Source: Ruminococcus sp. NK3A76
GTDB taxonomy: Bacteria > Bacillota > Clostridia > Oscillospirales > Ruminococcaceae
Assembly (NCBI RefSeq): GCF_000686125.1
Contig: NZ_JMMA01000002.1
Location: forward strand, 2,294,001-2,358,000
DNA: 64,000 nucleotides
Direction: 5' to 3'
Shown here: one piece after another, positions 17,112 through 26,114 of the stretch
How the letters are laid out: each line of letters starts with the position of its first letter
Position numbering within the stretch: the first letter of the stretch is position 1
Translations under genes and position numbers: made by a program
The notes under the pieces: model-generated
The model's database searches: none
Told to the model about the DNA's origin: nothing
The model's input: only the letters and a program-made list of their open reading frames with translations

Positions 17112-17819
17112 ATGGGAGAGACAGCTGTAGAATTTAAGGACGTTGTAAAGACCTACGGCAAGGGCGAGGGCGCTCAGACAGCGGTAAACAACGTCAGCTT
17201 CACGATAGACAAGGGCGAGTTCGTGGTGATACTCGGTCAGTCGGGGGCAGGCAAATCGACCGTGCTGAATATGCTTGGCGGAATGGATGTGCCGACATCG
17301 GGCAAGGTGATAGTGGACGGTCAGGAGATATCCTCATTCAATGACAAAAAGCTGTCGCAGTACCGTGCGGACGTTATAGGCTTCATTTTTCAGTTCTACA
17401 ACCTTATCCCCGGGCTGACTGCTTACGAGAATGATGCACTGGTCAAGGACATAAAAAAGTCAGCGCTTGACGCAAACGAGATGCTCGACCGTGTTGGACT
17501 TTCCGACCAGAAGCACAAGTTCCCTGCTCAGATGTCTGGCGGCCAGCAGCAGAGGGTGTCTATTGCCCGTGCGCTTGCGAAAGACCCGAAAATAATCCTG
17601 GGTGATGAGCCTACCGGTGCGCTGGATTCGGAAACGGGTAAGATAGTTATCGACCTGCTGCAAAAGCTGTCCACAGAGGGCGGCAATACGGTCATTCTTG
17701 TGACCCACAATGCCGATATCGCAAAGTGCGCAAATAAGGTCATTCACATGAAGAATGCCAAGATAAAGTCGATAAAGACAAACGATCACCCCCTCTCGGC
17801 GGACGAGATAGAGTGGTAA
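17112..17819 (+). CDS. ABC transporter ATP-binding protein, MacB/LolD type
   Basis: 235 residues. Walker A GQSGAGKST near residue 41, Q-loop IFQFYN, signature SGGQQQR near 141, Walker B IILGDEPTGALDS and the switch THNAD. Complete. It drives the FtsX-like permease encoded immediately behind it, but that permease is broken by a MITE, so the transporter is probably not functional unless it uses the second permease at 21.9 kb. Confidence 0.95.
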   Translation: MGETAVEFKDVVKTYGKGEGAQTAVNNVSFTIDKGEFVVILGQSGAGKSTVLNMLGGMDVPTSGKVIVDGQEISSFNDKKLSQYRADVIGFIFQFYNLIPGLTAYENDALVKDIKKSALDANEMLDRVGLSDQKHKFPAQMSGGQQQRVSIARALAKDPKIILGDEPTGALDSETGKIVIDLLQKLSTEGGNTVILVTHNADIAKCANKVIHMKNAKIKSIKTNDHPLSADEIEW

Positions 17820-17831
17820 AGGGGCAGCGGT

Positions 17832-19477
17832 ATGCTAAAGAAAAAAATGCTGCGTGATATCAAAAGCAATTACGCACAGTTCTTCTCCATATTCATTCTT
17901 GCTGTTGTGGCGATGTGGTGCTTCACGGGGTTTCAGTCGGACGTTATCGGAGGACGGCGTGCTATGAGCGCATTTTCTGAAAGCAGTAATTTTTCCGACG
18001 GCTGGATATACGGCAGCGAATTTGACATTGAGCAGGCTGATAGAGTTAAGGCAACACCGAACAACCATTGTACGTCAGACACGCAGTCAAATTTTTCGTC
18101 AGATTGGCTAAATTTACCGCAGGAATACTAACGTATTTCAAGGTAAATTTGGGTAATATGACGGAAAATTTGCAAGTGGATGGCGTGCAAAGGTATCCGC
18201 CGGTGGCCCGGCGGTGTTGCCTTAATGCTATAGACGGCATAAAGGAAGTTCAGCTTCGTTGTGTAGTTCTCGGAAAGGCAGACGAAATTTACAACACCGC
18301 CGAGATATGGTGCTATTTTCAGAATGATAATACCGTCACAAAGCCTCATACTGTCAAGGGTGAAGACTTCGACCCGTCAGATACGGACGGAGTGTGGCTG
18401 TTCGAGGCTTTTGCAAGCACATGGGATCTAAAAGTCGGGGATAAATTCACTGTTCACGTTTTAGGGCAGGATATTGAAAATGAGATAAAAGGACTTATTG
18501 AGTCACCCGAGCATATCTTCTCCTGCGCTTCAAGCGACACAGACACGGATTTCCACAACATCGGGTTTGCGTATATATCGCAGAAAGTTCTGCCGGAGGA
18601 AATGCGCATAAACAACGAGATAGTTTTTACCTGTGAGGGCAAAGCGCTGTCTTATGAGGACGATATCGACACTGCCCTTGACGGCGGATATTCTTTTATT
18701 GCAGACCGCAAGAGCATCGACGGCTTCAACCGCCTTGTGGACGAATTAAATCAGCACGACAGCTTTTCCTACATATTCTCATTCGTGTTCGTGGCAATAG
18801 CTCTGCTTGTCATAACCACAACGATGAAGCGTATGGTAGCACAGCAGCGCACACAGATAGGCACTCTCAACGCCATCGGAATGAAACGGCGCAAGATAAT
18901 GCTGCACTATCTCGGATACAGTTTTCTGCTATCGGCGCTGGGGTGTATCACGGGTGTTGTGCTGGGTATCTACACATTCGGCAAAATGATGATAGATATG
19001 TTCTCGGAGTTTTACCGTCTGCCCGACTGGAGCGGCGGCTTCAACTACAAAAGCGTTGTGGTGGCGGCAGTCATCGTGCTGGTATGCACAGGTGCGGCAT
19101 ATCTCAGCTGCTATCAGATATTGAAGATACACCCATCTGAAGCGCTTCGCCCTGCAACAGCAAAGACCGCAAAGCCCTGCATCTTTGAAAAGCTGCCATT
19201 CTGGGATAAGCTGGGCTTTACCTCACGCTACAGCCTGCGTGACATATCACGCTCTAAGCTGCGTGCGGTCATGGGCATATTCGGAACCTGTGTTGGTATG
19301 ATGGTCATGACTCTCGGTCTGGGTGCTTTTGATACGCTGGGGTATGTGCGAAGCTGGTATTTTGACGATATTCAGAATTACAGCAGTCAGGTGATACTTG
19401 CCGACAGCTGTACCGTAGGCAACACCTTAGCAACAGTTATTTGGGTTATGTTTGGACGGTTGGTTTTACAGCAATAA
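17832..19477 (+). pseudogene. FtsX-like ABC permease, split by a MITE and truncated at its 3-prime end
   Basis: The N-terminal part (MLKKKMLRDIKSNYAQFF...) runs to codon 72 (DIEQADRV), where MITE copy 2 is inserted. Deleting the 172 bp and one TTAA restores DRVNAIDGIKEVQLR in frame. The rest carries a periplasmic domain and one FtsX core (VIALLVITTTMKRMVAQQRT region, residues around 320-420), then ends shortly after a second LGFTSRYSLRDISRSKLRA segment. Family members have another FtsX half; here it is cut at about 19418, next to the string GGCAACACC, a MITE end. Confidence 0.85.
18050..18221 (+). mobile_element. MITE copy 2 (172 bp), inside the FtsX permease gene
   Basis: Ends GGCAACACC/GGTGTTGCC; target duplication TTAA at 18046-18049 and 18222-18225. 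The added 176 bases are not a multiple of three, so the host frame shifts. Confidence 0.95.
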
Positions 19478-19497
19478 AACCGAAAGGACAGATACAA

Positions 19498-19728
19498 ATG
19501 ATCGATGCGATGTTGGGTTACAGACAGGGTGAAATCCACTCCGCTGAGTTTTCTGACGAGTGGGGCAAGCTCTGTATCCCCTTTGAAGATTCACTTAGCG
19601 AGGAGCAGATCAATGTGTTCCACAAGATACTTGACTGCGTAAGCAATACCGCCGCCGCTGAGATGAGCACTGCTTACAAGGTCGGCTTCAAGGACAGCGT
19701 GGCTTTAATGATAGAAGTTCAGATATAA
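19498..19728 (+). CDS. Small conserved protein, possibly DUF6809-like
   Basis: 76 residues from ATG 19498 (AAGGA nine bases before); the frame is open further upstream without a ribosome site. Starts MIDAMLGYRQGEIHSAEF; one acidic, mainly helical domain with LSEEQINVFHKILDCV near the middle and YKVGFKDSVALMIEV at the end. The layout resembles DUF6809 proteins, but I am not certain. It stands alone behind the truncated permease. Confidence 0.55.
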   Translation: MIDAMLGYRQGEIHSAEFSDEWGKLCIPFEDSLSEEQINVFHKILDCVSNTAAAEMSTAYKVGFKDSVALMIEVQI

Positions 19729-19743
19729 CGAAATATATAAAGT

Positions 19744-19782
19744 GGTCTTGTTTTATGTTAATTCAGGGATAAGACCTTTTTT
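19744..19782 (+). terminator. Intrinsic terminator
   Basis: GGTCTT pairs with AAGACC with a 21-base loop, followed by TTTTTT. Confidence 0.7.
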
Positions 19783-19895
19783 ATATGCAACTCAATAATT
19801 TAATGTTCAGTTAATGTTTGGCAATTGTTCCGTTAAGAGTGCGGTAGTATCATACATATATCAAAGGAAAAAGAATACAAGAGGGTGTTTTGAAA

Positions 19896-21911
19896 ATGAA
19901 GAAAACTAAAAGGATAATATCTTTTATTTCCGCACTTGCTGTTATTAGCGGAATGTTCTACGGCTGTACACCAGACAGCGCAAAGGAAACATCTGCTGAA
20001 CCGGCTGCAGCTCATCAAGTTCTTGACGTATCGGCGATCAGAGCGCAGGACGACTTTTACGGATATATCAACGCAGAACATCTGCTCGGCACTCTGCCTG
20101 CATACGGCGAAATGACCTGGGGTACTTTTGAGGAAGTGGATGCACAGACTGTACAGGAAGTACTCGGACTTATCAGCGATATAGTTACATCGGAGAAAGA
20201 ATATGAGCCGGACAGCGCAGAATATCTGATAAAAAATGTCTACGATCAGGCAATGGCATATGATGACAATGCCGCAGTTTATTCGGAGGTGCGCCGCTTG
20301 TGTGATAAGATAAACAGTGTCGGAAGTATCGGTGAACTAATGGAACTCTGGAAAAAGCTGTACCGTTCCTATGGAGCAAATACGCCGTTTCTGCCGATGG
20401 TAAGGCAAAAATATTTCAAGTCAGGCGAATTCGCCTTGCTGATAGACCAGAGCAAAGGAATGTGCGGAAATTCTTATGAGGACATATCCGACAGCGATGA
20501 AGCGTGTATCAGCATGAAAAACTACATGAGAGATATGCTGATGGCGATAAGCTATGATAAGGACACCGCCGACAGCAAAGCAAAGCAGGCGGTATATCTT
20601 GCACTGGAAATTGCCCGCAGTACCGATTTTTCGGCAGGAAAAGCGGCAAACCCATTTGCGGCTTTTGAATTTGTCAGCGAGGAGGATATGAACGGCATTT
20701 TCTCTAATCTTGATACAAGCGTGGTAAAGCTGTTCTTCGGGCTTGATGAAAACACCTATGGCGGCTGGTATGTAAAGGACAGAGGTCAGCTTGAAAAGAT
20801 GAATGAGATGATGACAGAGGAAAATCTTGAAAGCTGGAAAACGATACTTATTTCCGAACTTGTGACGGCAAATATGGAGTTTTTAAGCACCGAAGCGGAC
20901 AGCCTTTCGGAATACGGCAGCGGAGAGGAAAAGGAGTATTCCGTGTGTGTCAATACGATCGCATCAAATTTGTTTTTTGTAAATGACCTCAGCGCACTGT
21001 ATGCCGAAAAATACTACACTGCCGAAGCGGACGCCGCTGTTCGTGAAATGTGCGAACAGCTAAGACAAAGCTACCGTGAACTTATCAGCGGTGCAGACTG
21101 GTTGACAGATGACGGACGCAAGGCGTTACTCAAAAAACTCGATAATATGAGATTTATCCTGCCCGATGCGGCAGTATCCGAAACCGACCCGACCCGTGCG
21201 GAACTGATAAAAGAAAGCTATCCGCAGACGCTCCATGCCATAAGGGAGCGCTACTATGATGACAACATTGGGAATATCGGTGCGAAGTTCGATATGACAC
21301 GTCCCATAATGGCAACCTATGAAGTGAACGCAAACTACAATCCAAACAATACAGTTACCATAACTGCGGCGATCATGCACGCTCCTTTTTTCGACCCCAA
21401 AGCCGATATCGGAACGAACCTCGGCGGACTGGGTGCGATCATAGGTCACGAAATGGGTCACGGCTTTGATACGATGTGTATGGACTACAACGAAAACGGC
21501 GAATATGCTCCCGATTGGCTCTCTGATACCGACAGAAATGCATTTGTGGAAAGAGCAGAAAAAATGCAGGGTTATTTCTCCGGATTTACCGTGCTTGATA
21601 TCTATCACGTTGACGGCGAGAAAACAAGCGGTGAGAATTATGCCGATTTAGGTTCAATGGAATGTATCGTGAATATACTCAAAGATGATAAGGAACAGCT
21701 GAAAAACTATTTTGAAAACTATGCAGTCACTTACGCTGAGACCAGAGTTGACAGCTATGCGATAGATGCCTTAGAGAGCGACGAGCACAGCCCCGGAAAG
21801 GTCAGGGTCAACGCAGTGCTTTCAAACTGCGAAATGTTTTACGAGATATACAATATAAAGGAGGGGGACGGTATGTACTGCGCTCCTGAGGAAAGGGTAA
21901 GCAGGTGGTAA
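19896..21911 (+). CDS. M13 family metallopeptidase lipoprotein
   Basis: About 671 residues. N-terminal signal peptide ending at a lipobox-like GMFYGC (cysteine near 24), so probably surface anchored. The M13 (neprilysin/PepO) zinc site HEMGH lies near residues 518-522, the third ligand region ENYADLG near 590, and VRVNAVLSNCEMFYEIYNI near the end is a family signature. Full length for M13. ATG 19896 is taken with GAGGG upstream; a TTG six bases earlier is an alternative. The permease gene follows after one base. Confidence 0.9.
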   Translation: MKKTKRIISFISALAVISGMFYGCTPDSAKETSAEPAAAHQVLDVSAIRAQDDFYGYINAEHLLGTLPAYGEMTWGTFEEVDAQTVQEVLGLISDIVTSEKEYEPDSAEYLIKNVYDQAMAYDDNAAVYSEVRRLCDKINSVGSIGELMELWKKLYRSYGANTPFLPMVRQKYFKSGEFALLIDQSKGMCGNSYEDISDSDEACISMKNYMRDMLMAISYDKDTADSKAKQAVYLALEIARSTDFSAGKAANPFAAFEFVSEEDMNGIFSNLDTSVVKLFFGLDENTYGGWYVKDRGQLEKMNEMMTEENLESWKTILISELVTANMEFLSTEADSLSEYGSGEEKEYSVCVNTIASNLFFVNDLSALYAEKYYTAEADAAVREMCEQLRQSYRELISGADWLTDDGRKALLKKLDNMRFILPDAAVSETDPTRAELIKESYPQTLHAIRERYYDDNIGNIGAKFDMTRPIMATYEVNANYNPNNTVTITAAIMHAPFFDPKADIGTNLGGLGAIIGHEMGHGFDTMCMDYNENGEYAPDWLSDTDRNAFVERAEKMQGYFSGFTVLDIYHVDGEKTSGENYADLGSMECIVNILKDDKEQLKNYFENYAVTYAETRVDSYAIDALESDEHSPGKVRVNAVLSNCEMFYEIYNIKEGDGMYCAPEERVSRW

Positions 21912-21912
21912 A

Positions 21913-24363
21913 ATGAGTCTTATAATCAAGCACACGCTGAAAAGTATGTGGGCGCACAAGATGCGTACCTTCCTTCTGCTTTTCTGCGTTAGCATATGCA
22001 GTCTTGCGGCGATGCTCTGCTTTGATATGTCGGGTTCTTTGGAGCAGGCGGTCAAGGCAAATAACGCTAAGGCGTTCGTCAAGGCAGACATCATTGTTAC
22101 CGCCTCATACGATCTCGACGACGATTTTGCAAAGGGTATCCCCGAAAGCACAGTTCTGGAATTATCCACTGGATCTACGGTCTTTACAAAGCATATCGTC
22201 GGAACTTATGATATGCTCACCCAGAAAGCGTGCAGTATCAGCGGTGTGGATATTCCCAAAGCAAAGGAAATGGGCGTATTGCCGAATGACGCGGAGATAG
22301 GTGATATGCAGGCGGCACTTGCTAAGGACTTTGCCGATGAGTTTGGCTATTCCGTAGGCGATACGATAACCCTTTACAGCAACGCTAAACAGCCTGTTGA
22401 CTTTACTGTCAGCGGTCTGTACGGCGATAACGTCGGGCTTTTCAGTTCGGGCGATACGATCGTGATAAGCAATGAGTCCATGAAAAGTCTTTACGGCGGT
22501 TCTGATACCGGCACAAGGCTTGCCTACATAGATATTGCAGATGATGAAGAAATAAACAGCGCAGTTCAAACGCTTGAGAGCAATTTGCCCTCGGCAAACG
22601 TGCAGGCGGTGTTTGAAAACGAGCAGACACAGGAAATGATCGGGAACATCACAAGGATATTTACTATACTGTTTGCGGTATGTCTGCTGCTTGTGATATT
22701 TGTAACGGTATCGGCATCTCAGAGGATAATCACTGAGAAAATGCCCGTGATCGGCACTTTCAGAAGTCTTGGTATATCGAGCAGACTGACATACACGGTG
22801 CTGCTGGGAGAGAATATAGCCTACGGACTGATAGGCTCGGCAATAGGCATATGTATATATTCCGTACTGCGCCCAATGATATACCGTTCTCAGTTCGGTT
22901 CTTCCGAAAATGCCGGAAAAATGAGCATCGGTGTGGTCGCAGGAGTGATAATATTCTGCGTAGCACTCGAATGCCTTTGCCCGGTCAAGGAGATCCTTTC
23001 GGCGGTAAAGACCTCTATCAGAGATATCATTTTCTCAAACAAGGACACGCAGTACAGACACGGCAGGGTTTCGACAGTTTCAGGCATTCTTCTTGCAGTC
23101 ATTACCTTTGTAACAGCTTTCTTCTCGGAGAACTTTTTTGCAGGTCTGATCTGCTTTGTCAACACAGCGGTCGGTGCAGCACTTCTTTTTCCTTATGTAC
23201 TACGCTTTATTGCAGGACTTCTTGTGAAGATATTTGACAGGCAGAATAAACCCATAGCAAGGCTCGCGGCAGTGGAAGCAAGGGAAAAGAAAAGCACGGT
23301 GGGCAGCGCGGTGCTGTGCTTTACGGCAGCAGCGGTGTGTATCGTGGTGTACAGCTTTGCGTCTTCAATGAGCAGCTTTTATATGCACGAAAACAGCTCC
23401 GCCGACCTGAACGTTAGTACAGACGGCGCTACCGAAAGAACACGTTTTTCCTATATAGAGGATATAGATGGGGTAGGCGAAACGGAATACGGTTATTATC
23501 AGAATAGTGTGATAGAGATAAACGGAGAGCAGACAACAAACGGAGTTCCCATATACGGCTGGAAGGACGGCGGTTATGAACTTTTCAGGGGAGTAGATGA
23601 TATCCCCGACGACCTTGCATACGATGAGATCGTCATCAGCAAGGCAGTGGCACGGAAATACAGTCTTAGCGAAGGAGATACAGCTGAGATAACATTCAGA
23701 GCCGATGGCTTTATGCCTTATGTAAAGCAGCTTCGTGTCAGAGGCACATCGCTTACCGATCATGAAAATTCCAGCGGAATGACTGTAGTGATATCCGATA
23801 AGCTGTTCAAGGATATCTACAAGGATATACCCTCAAGTATCTATATCAAATGCAGTGACCCCGAAAAGGTACGTTCGGTCATTGAGGATCACTCCGCCGA
23901 TATGGTGTCGGAGGTGCAGACATATGATGAATACCATGAAGCCGCAAGTCAGGACAGCGCAGGCTTAATGGCGATCATTGACGGCGTGATAGTGCTTGCA
24001 CTCGGTATTACATTCATCGGCGTGGTAAGCAACTGCCTGATCGGTTTCGAGGACAGAAAGCGTGAATGTGCGGTGCTGTTGTCTACTTCATTGACAAGAG
24101 GAAAGCTGTCAGAGATGTTCTTTGCGGAGAGCGCTATAGCATCTGGTGCGGCGCTTGTTATGGCAGTTGTGCTGTCGATCTTTATGTACAAGGTATTTTT
24201 GAATATACTTGACGGACTTATGGTATCTATACCGATACACATGAGCATCACAAACAGCATCGTTCTTGGTCTGCTGATGTGGGCAGTGTTCACACTTTCG
24301 GCACTTTTCCCCATAAAGGCACTCAGAAAAATGAACATAGCGGCACAGCTTAAATATGAATAA
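21913..24363 (+). CDS. FtsX/MacB-like ABC transporter permease
   Basis: 816 residues with an N-terminal anchor (SLIIKHTLKSMWAHKMRTFLLL), a large extracellular MacB-PCD domain and two FtsX cores near residues 250-350 and 690-810, the complete two-half layout. It lies between the M13 peptidase and a truncated ATPase, so its own ATPase is broken; the intact ATPase at 17.1 kb could supply it (inference). Confidence 0.9.
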   Translation: MSLIIKHTLKSMWAHKMRTFLLLFCVSICSLAAMLCFDMSGSLEQAVKANNAKAFVKADIIVTASYDLDDDFAKGIPESTVLELSTGSTVFTKHIVGTYDMLTQKACSISGVDIPKAKEMGVLPNDAEIGDMQAALAKDFADEFGYSVGDTITLYSNAKQPVDFTVSGLYGDNVGLFSSGDTIVISNESMKSLYGGSDTGTRLAYIDIADDEEINSAVQTLESNLPSANVQAVFENEQTQEMIGNITRIFTILFAVCLLLVIFVTVSASQRIITEKMPVIGTFRSLGISSRLTYTVLLGENIAYGLIGSAIGICIYSVLRPMIYRSQFGSSENAGKMSIGVVAGVIIFCVALECLCPVKEILSAVKTSIRDIIFSNKDTQYRHGRVSTVSGILLAVITFVTAFFSENFFAGLICFVNTAVGAALLFPYVLRFIAGLLVKIFDRQNKPIARLAAVEAREKKSTVGSAVLCFTAAAVCIVVYSFASSMSSFYMHENSSADLNVSTDGATERTRFSYIEDIDGVGETEYGYYQNSVIEINGEQTTNGVPIYGWKDGGYELFRGVDDIPDDLAYDEIVISKAVARKYSLSEGDTAEITFRADGFMPYVKQLRVRGTSLTDHENSSGMTVVISDKLFKDIYKDIPSSIYIKCSDPEKVRSVIEDHSADMVSEVQTYDEYHEAASQDSAGLMAIIDGVIVLALGITFIGVVSNCLIGFEDRKRECAVLLSTSLTRGKLSEMFFAESAIASGAALVMAVVLSIFMYKVFLNILDGLMVSIPIHMSITNSIVLGLLMWAVFTLSALFPIKALRKMNIAAQLKYE

Positions 24364-24379
24364 CGGAGGAAGGAACAAT

Positions 24380-24805
24380 ATGAATCTGATAGAAGTAACA
24401 AATGTAAGCAAGACTTTCGGAAAGGGCGAGGCTGCCGCTAAAGTGCTGAATAATGTATCTCTGAATGTCGCACAGGGGGAATTTGTATCCCTCATGGGAG
24501 CGTCGGGCAGCGGCAAATCCACACTGCTGTATCTGATCGGCGGACTTGACAGGGATTTTGACGGCACGATAAAGGTATGCGGCAAGGATATCACCAAAAT
24601 GAAGGAGCGTGAGCTTTCAAAGTTACGCCTTGAAACGATAGGCTTCATATTCCAGTTTTACAATCTTGTGCAGAATTTAAGCGTTGAGGACAATATCCTG
24701 CTGCCCGAGCTGACAAAGGGTCGCAGCAGAGCAGAGCTGAAAAAAGACCTGGACGAGATACTGGAGATATGTGGGTCTGTGCTTTGGTCTGGTGTTGTTG
24801 TTTAA
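24380..24805 (+). pseudogene. Truncated ABC transporter ATP-binding protein
   Basis: Starts MNLIEVTNVSKTFGKGEA, with Walker A GASGSGKST and Q-loop IFQFYNLVQN, but ends at about residue 140 before the signature motif and Walker B. GGAGGAAGG lies upstream. The break at about 24768 joins it to an unrelated membrane-protein fragment. It cannot hydrolyse ATP as encoded. Confidence 0.85.
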
Positions 24806-25001
24806 AAATCTGGACTATATCTATTACGATATACTCGACCCGATGCTCAATCCGAACGTTACGGATATTAATGCTAACACGCCATCACGGTGTGGTTATT
24901 TTATACTGAATATCCTTATCTTTGCGGCGTTTGCACTTGCTTTTTACAGACTGACCACAAAGGCGATAAAGCAGGAGAGCCTTTGTGCGAGGGTATCATA
25001 G
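24771..25001 (+). pseudogene. C-terminal fragment of a membrane protein
   Basis: Two hydrophobic stretches (GLCFGLVLLFK and YFILNILIFAAFALAFY) flank a polar loop DPMLNPNVTDINANTPSR. It begins at the point where the ABC ATPase breaks off and has no start signal, so it looks like the 3-prime end of a lost gene. Family not recognised. Confidence 0.5.
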
Positions 25002-25477
25002 AAAAACGGAAAAGCCAGTTTACAATGGTCATTCAATATGAGGGGCAGACTTATAATGCCCATTGTCCCACAACGGGCAGAGTGGGAAACCTCGATCTTT
25101 CGGGCAGACCTTGTTTAATGAGCAAAAGCAGTGATCCCAAGCGGAAAACGCCCTTTACCGTAGAAGCGGTATCGCTGAACCGTCCCGAAGATACGGACAA
25201 ATCGTGGATCGGTATCAACCAGAACGCAGCGAACCGCTATGTGGAGCATTTTCTGACAAACGGCGGTTTTGCAGATATGGTAGGCACAGGAAATGAGGTA
25301 CACAGAGAGCAGTTCCTCGGTATCTCAAAGCTGGATTTTCTTGTGGGCAATACCTATCTTGAGGTCAAAACGCCCTTGCAGCATTTACAGCTCGACATTC
25401 CCGACTATGTGAAAACGAAAAAGCAGACTCCTTTTTCTTCTACCGACAGAATAGGCAAAATGGTAGCAATGATATAA
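24983..25477 (+). pseudogene. sfsA: SfsA-family protein, C-terminally truncated
   Basis: 164 residues from a TTG with AGGAG five bases upstream. Family motifs: LCEGIIEKRKSQF, AHCPTTGRVGN, KSSDPKRKTPFTVEA, WIGINQNAANRYVE, KLDFLVGNTYLEVKTPL and TPFSSTDR. SfsA proteins (DNA/RNA nuclease or sugar-fermentation stimulation family) are normally about 230 residues; here about 70 C-terminal residues are missing and the frame jumps into a cupin fragment. Confidence 0.75.
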
Positions 25478-25644
25478 ATTTCATTGTAAGCGGTGAGGGT
25501 ATTGCGATATGTGACGGCAAGAAAGAAAAGCTGTCGGCAGGAGTATGTCATTACTGTCCTTATGGACATGAGCATAGTATCGTGAATACTGGAAAAGAGG
25601 ATCTGATATTTTATACTGTGGTGCATAATGTTGTAACTGAATAA
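25461..25644 (+). pseudogene. Cupin-domain C-terminal fragment
   Basis: In the frame shifted relative to sfsA: INFIVSGEGIAICDGKKEKL, then HYCPYGHEHSIVNTGKEDL and FYTVV, the second half of a small cupin with its metal-binding H-x-H region. No start. Joined directly to the broken sfsA, so both were cut by the same deletion. Confidence 0.7.
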
Positions 25645-25654
25645 AAGGTATAGC

Positions 25655-25686
25655 CCTGAGATTTGCTCACACAAGCATTTCTCAGG
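25655..25686 (+). terminator. Strong intrinsic terminator
   Basis: CCTGAGA-TT-TGCT pairs with AGCA-TT-TCTCAGG, followed by TCTTTTCTTTT. The stretch 25690-25766 behind it shows nothing else. Confidence 0.85.
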
Positions 25687-25766
25687 TCTTTTCTTTTAGA
25701 CGGTAGTTTTCCGCTCCGCAGGCTCGGACGGCTCTGAGGGGCATTTCCGTTTGCCTGAGGTGGCTG

Positions 25767-25865
25767 TCAAGCAGAGGTCCCCCACTCAACGTTTGCCGGG
25801 AATGTTCCGGCTACAAAAGCGAATGCCGGCACCCCGGCTGTCACACACTTCCATGGTTTTTTCAT
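25767..25865 (-). pseudogene. Inverted remnant of a surface-protein signal peptide
   Basis: A 32-codon ORF with AAGGAGGAG upstream reads MKKPWKCVTAGVPAFAFVAG then TFPANVEWGTSA and a stop. It aligns with the start of the neighbouring surface protein on the other strand (MKRSWKRVTAGLLALAMAAG, TIPANAQW). So the signal-peptide end of a paralogue lies head-to-head with the intact gene; the rest is gone. Confidence 0.7.
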
Positions 25866-25999
25866 AGAACTCTCCTCCTTAAGCAGTATATCAAAAGAAA
25901 CAAAAAACCGCCATATCACAGGAACATACAAAGGAAGCTGTAAAGGTCTTCCATTACCTTTGTCAGGCTAAAAAAGTATGTGATATCCTGTTAAAACTA

Positions 26000-26028
26000 T
26001 TGAATATTTTTGATATGTATGATATAAT
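26000..26028 (+). promoter_or_regulatory. Promoter of the large surface protein
   Basis: TTGAAT, 17-base spacer, TATAAT; start codon 87 bases downstream. The segment 25866-25999 holds only AT-rich spacer. Confidence 0.7.
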
Positions 26029-26114
26029 TAAAAATATAATGTTGATACGGGATAGCAATGAAGATGAGCTGTGACAGTATCCCGGGAACGATGAATCATC
26101 AAGGGGGAATAATT

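Noticed and set aside
18068-18225. Coding sequence inside the MITE (fusion start of the permease frame)
   Set aside because: The frame begins within the element by chance; no ribosome site, and the same bases are non-coding at the other copies.
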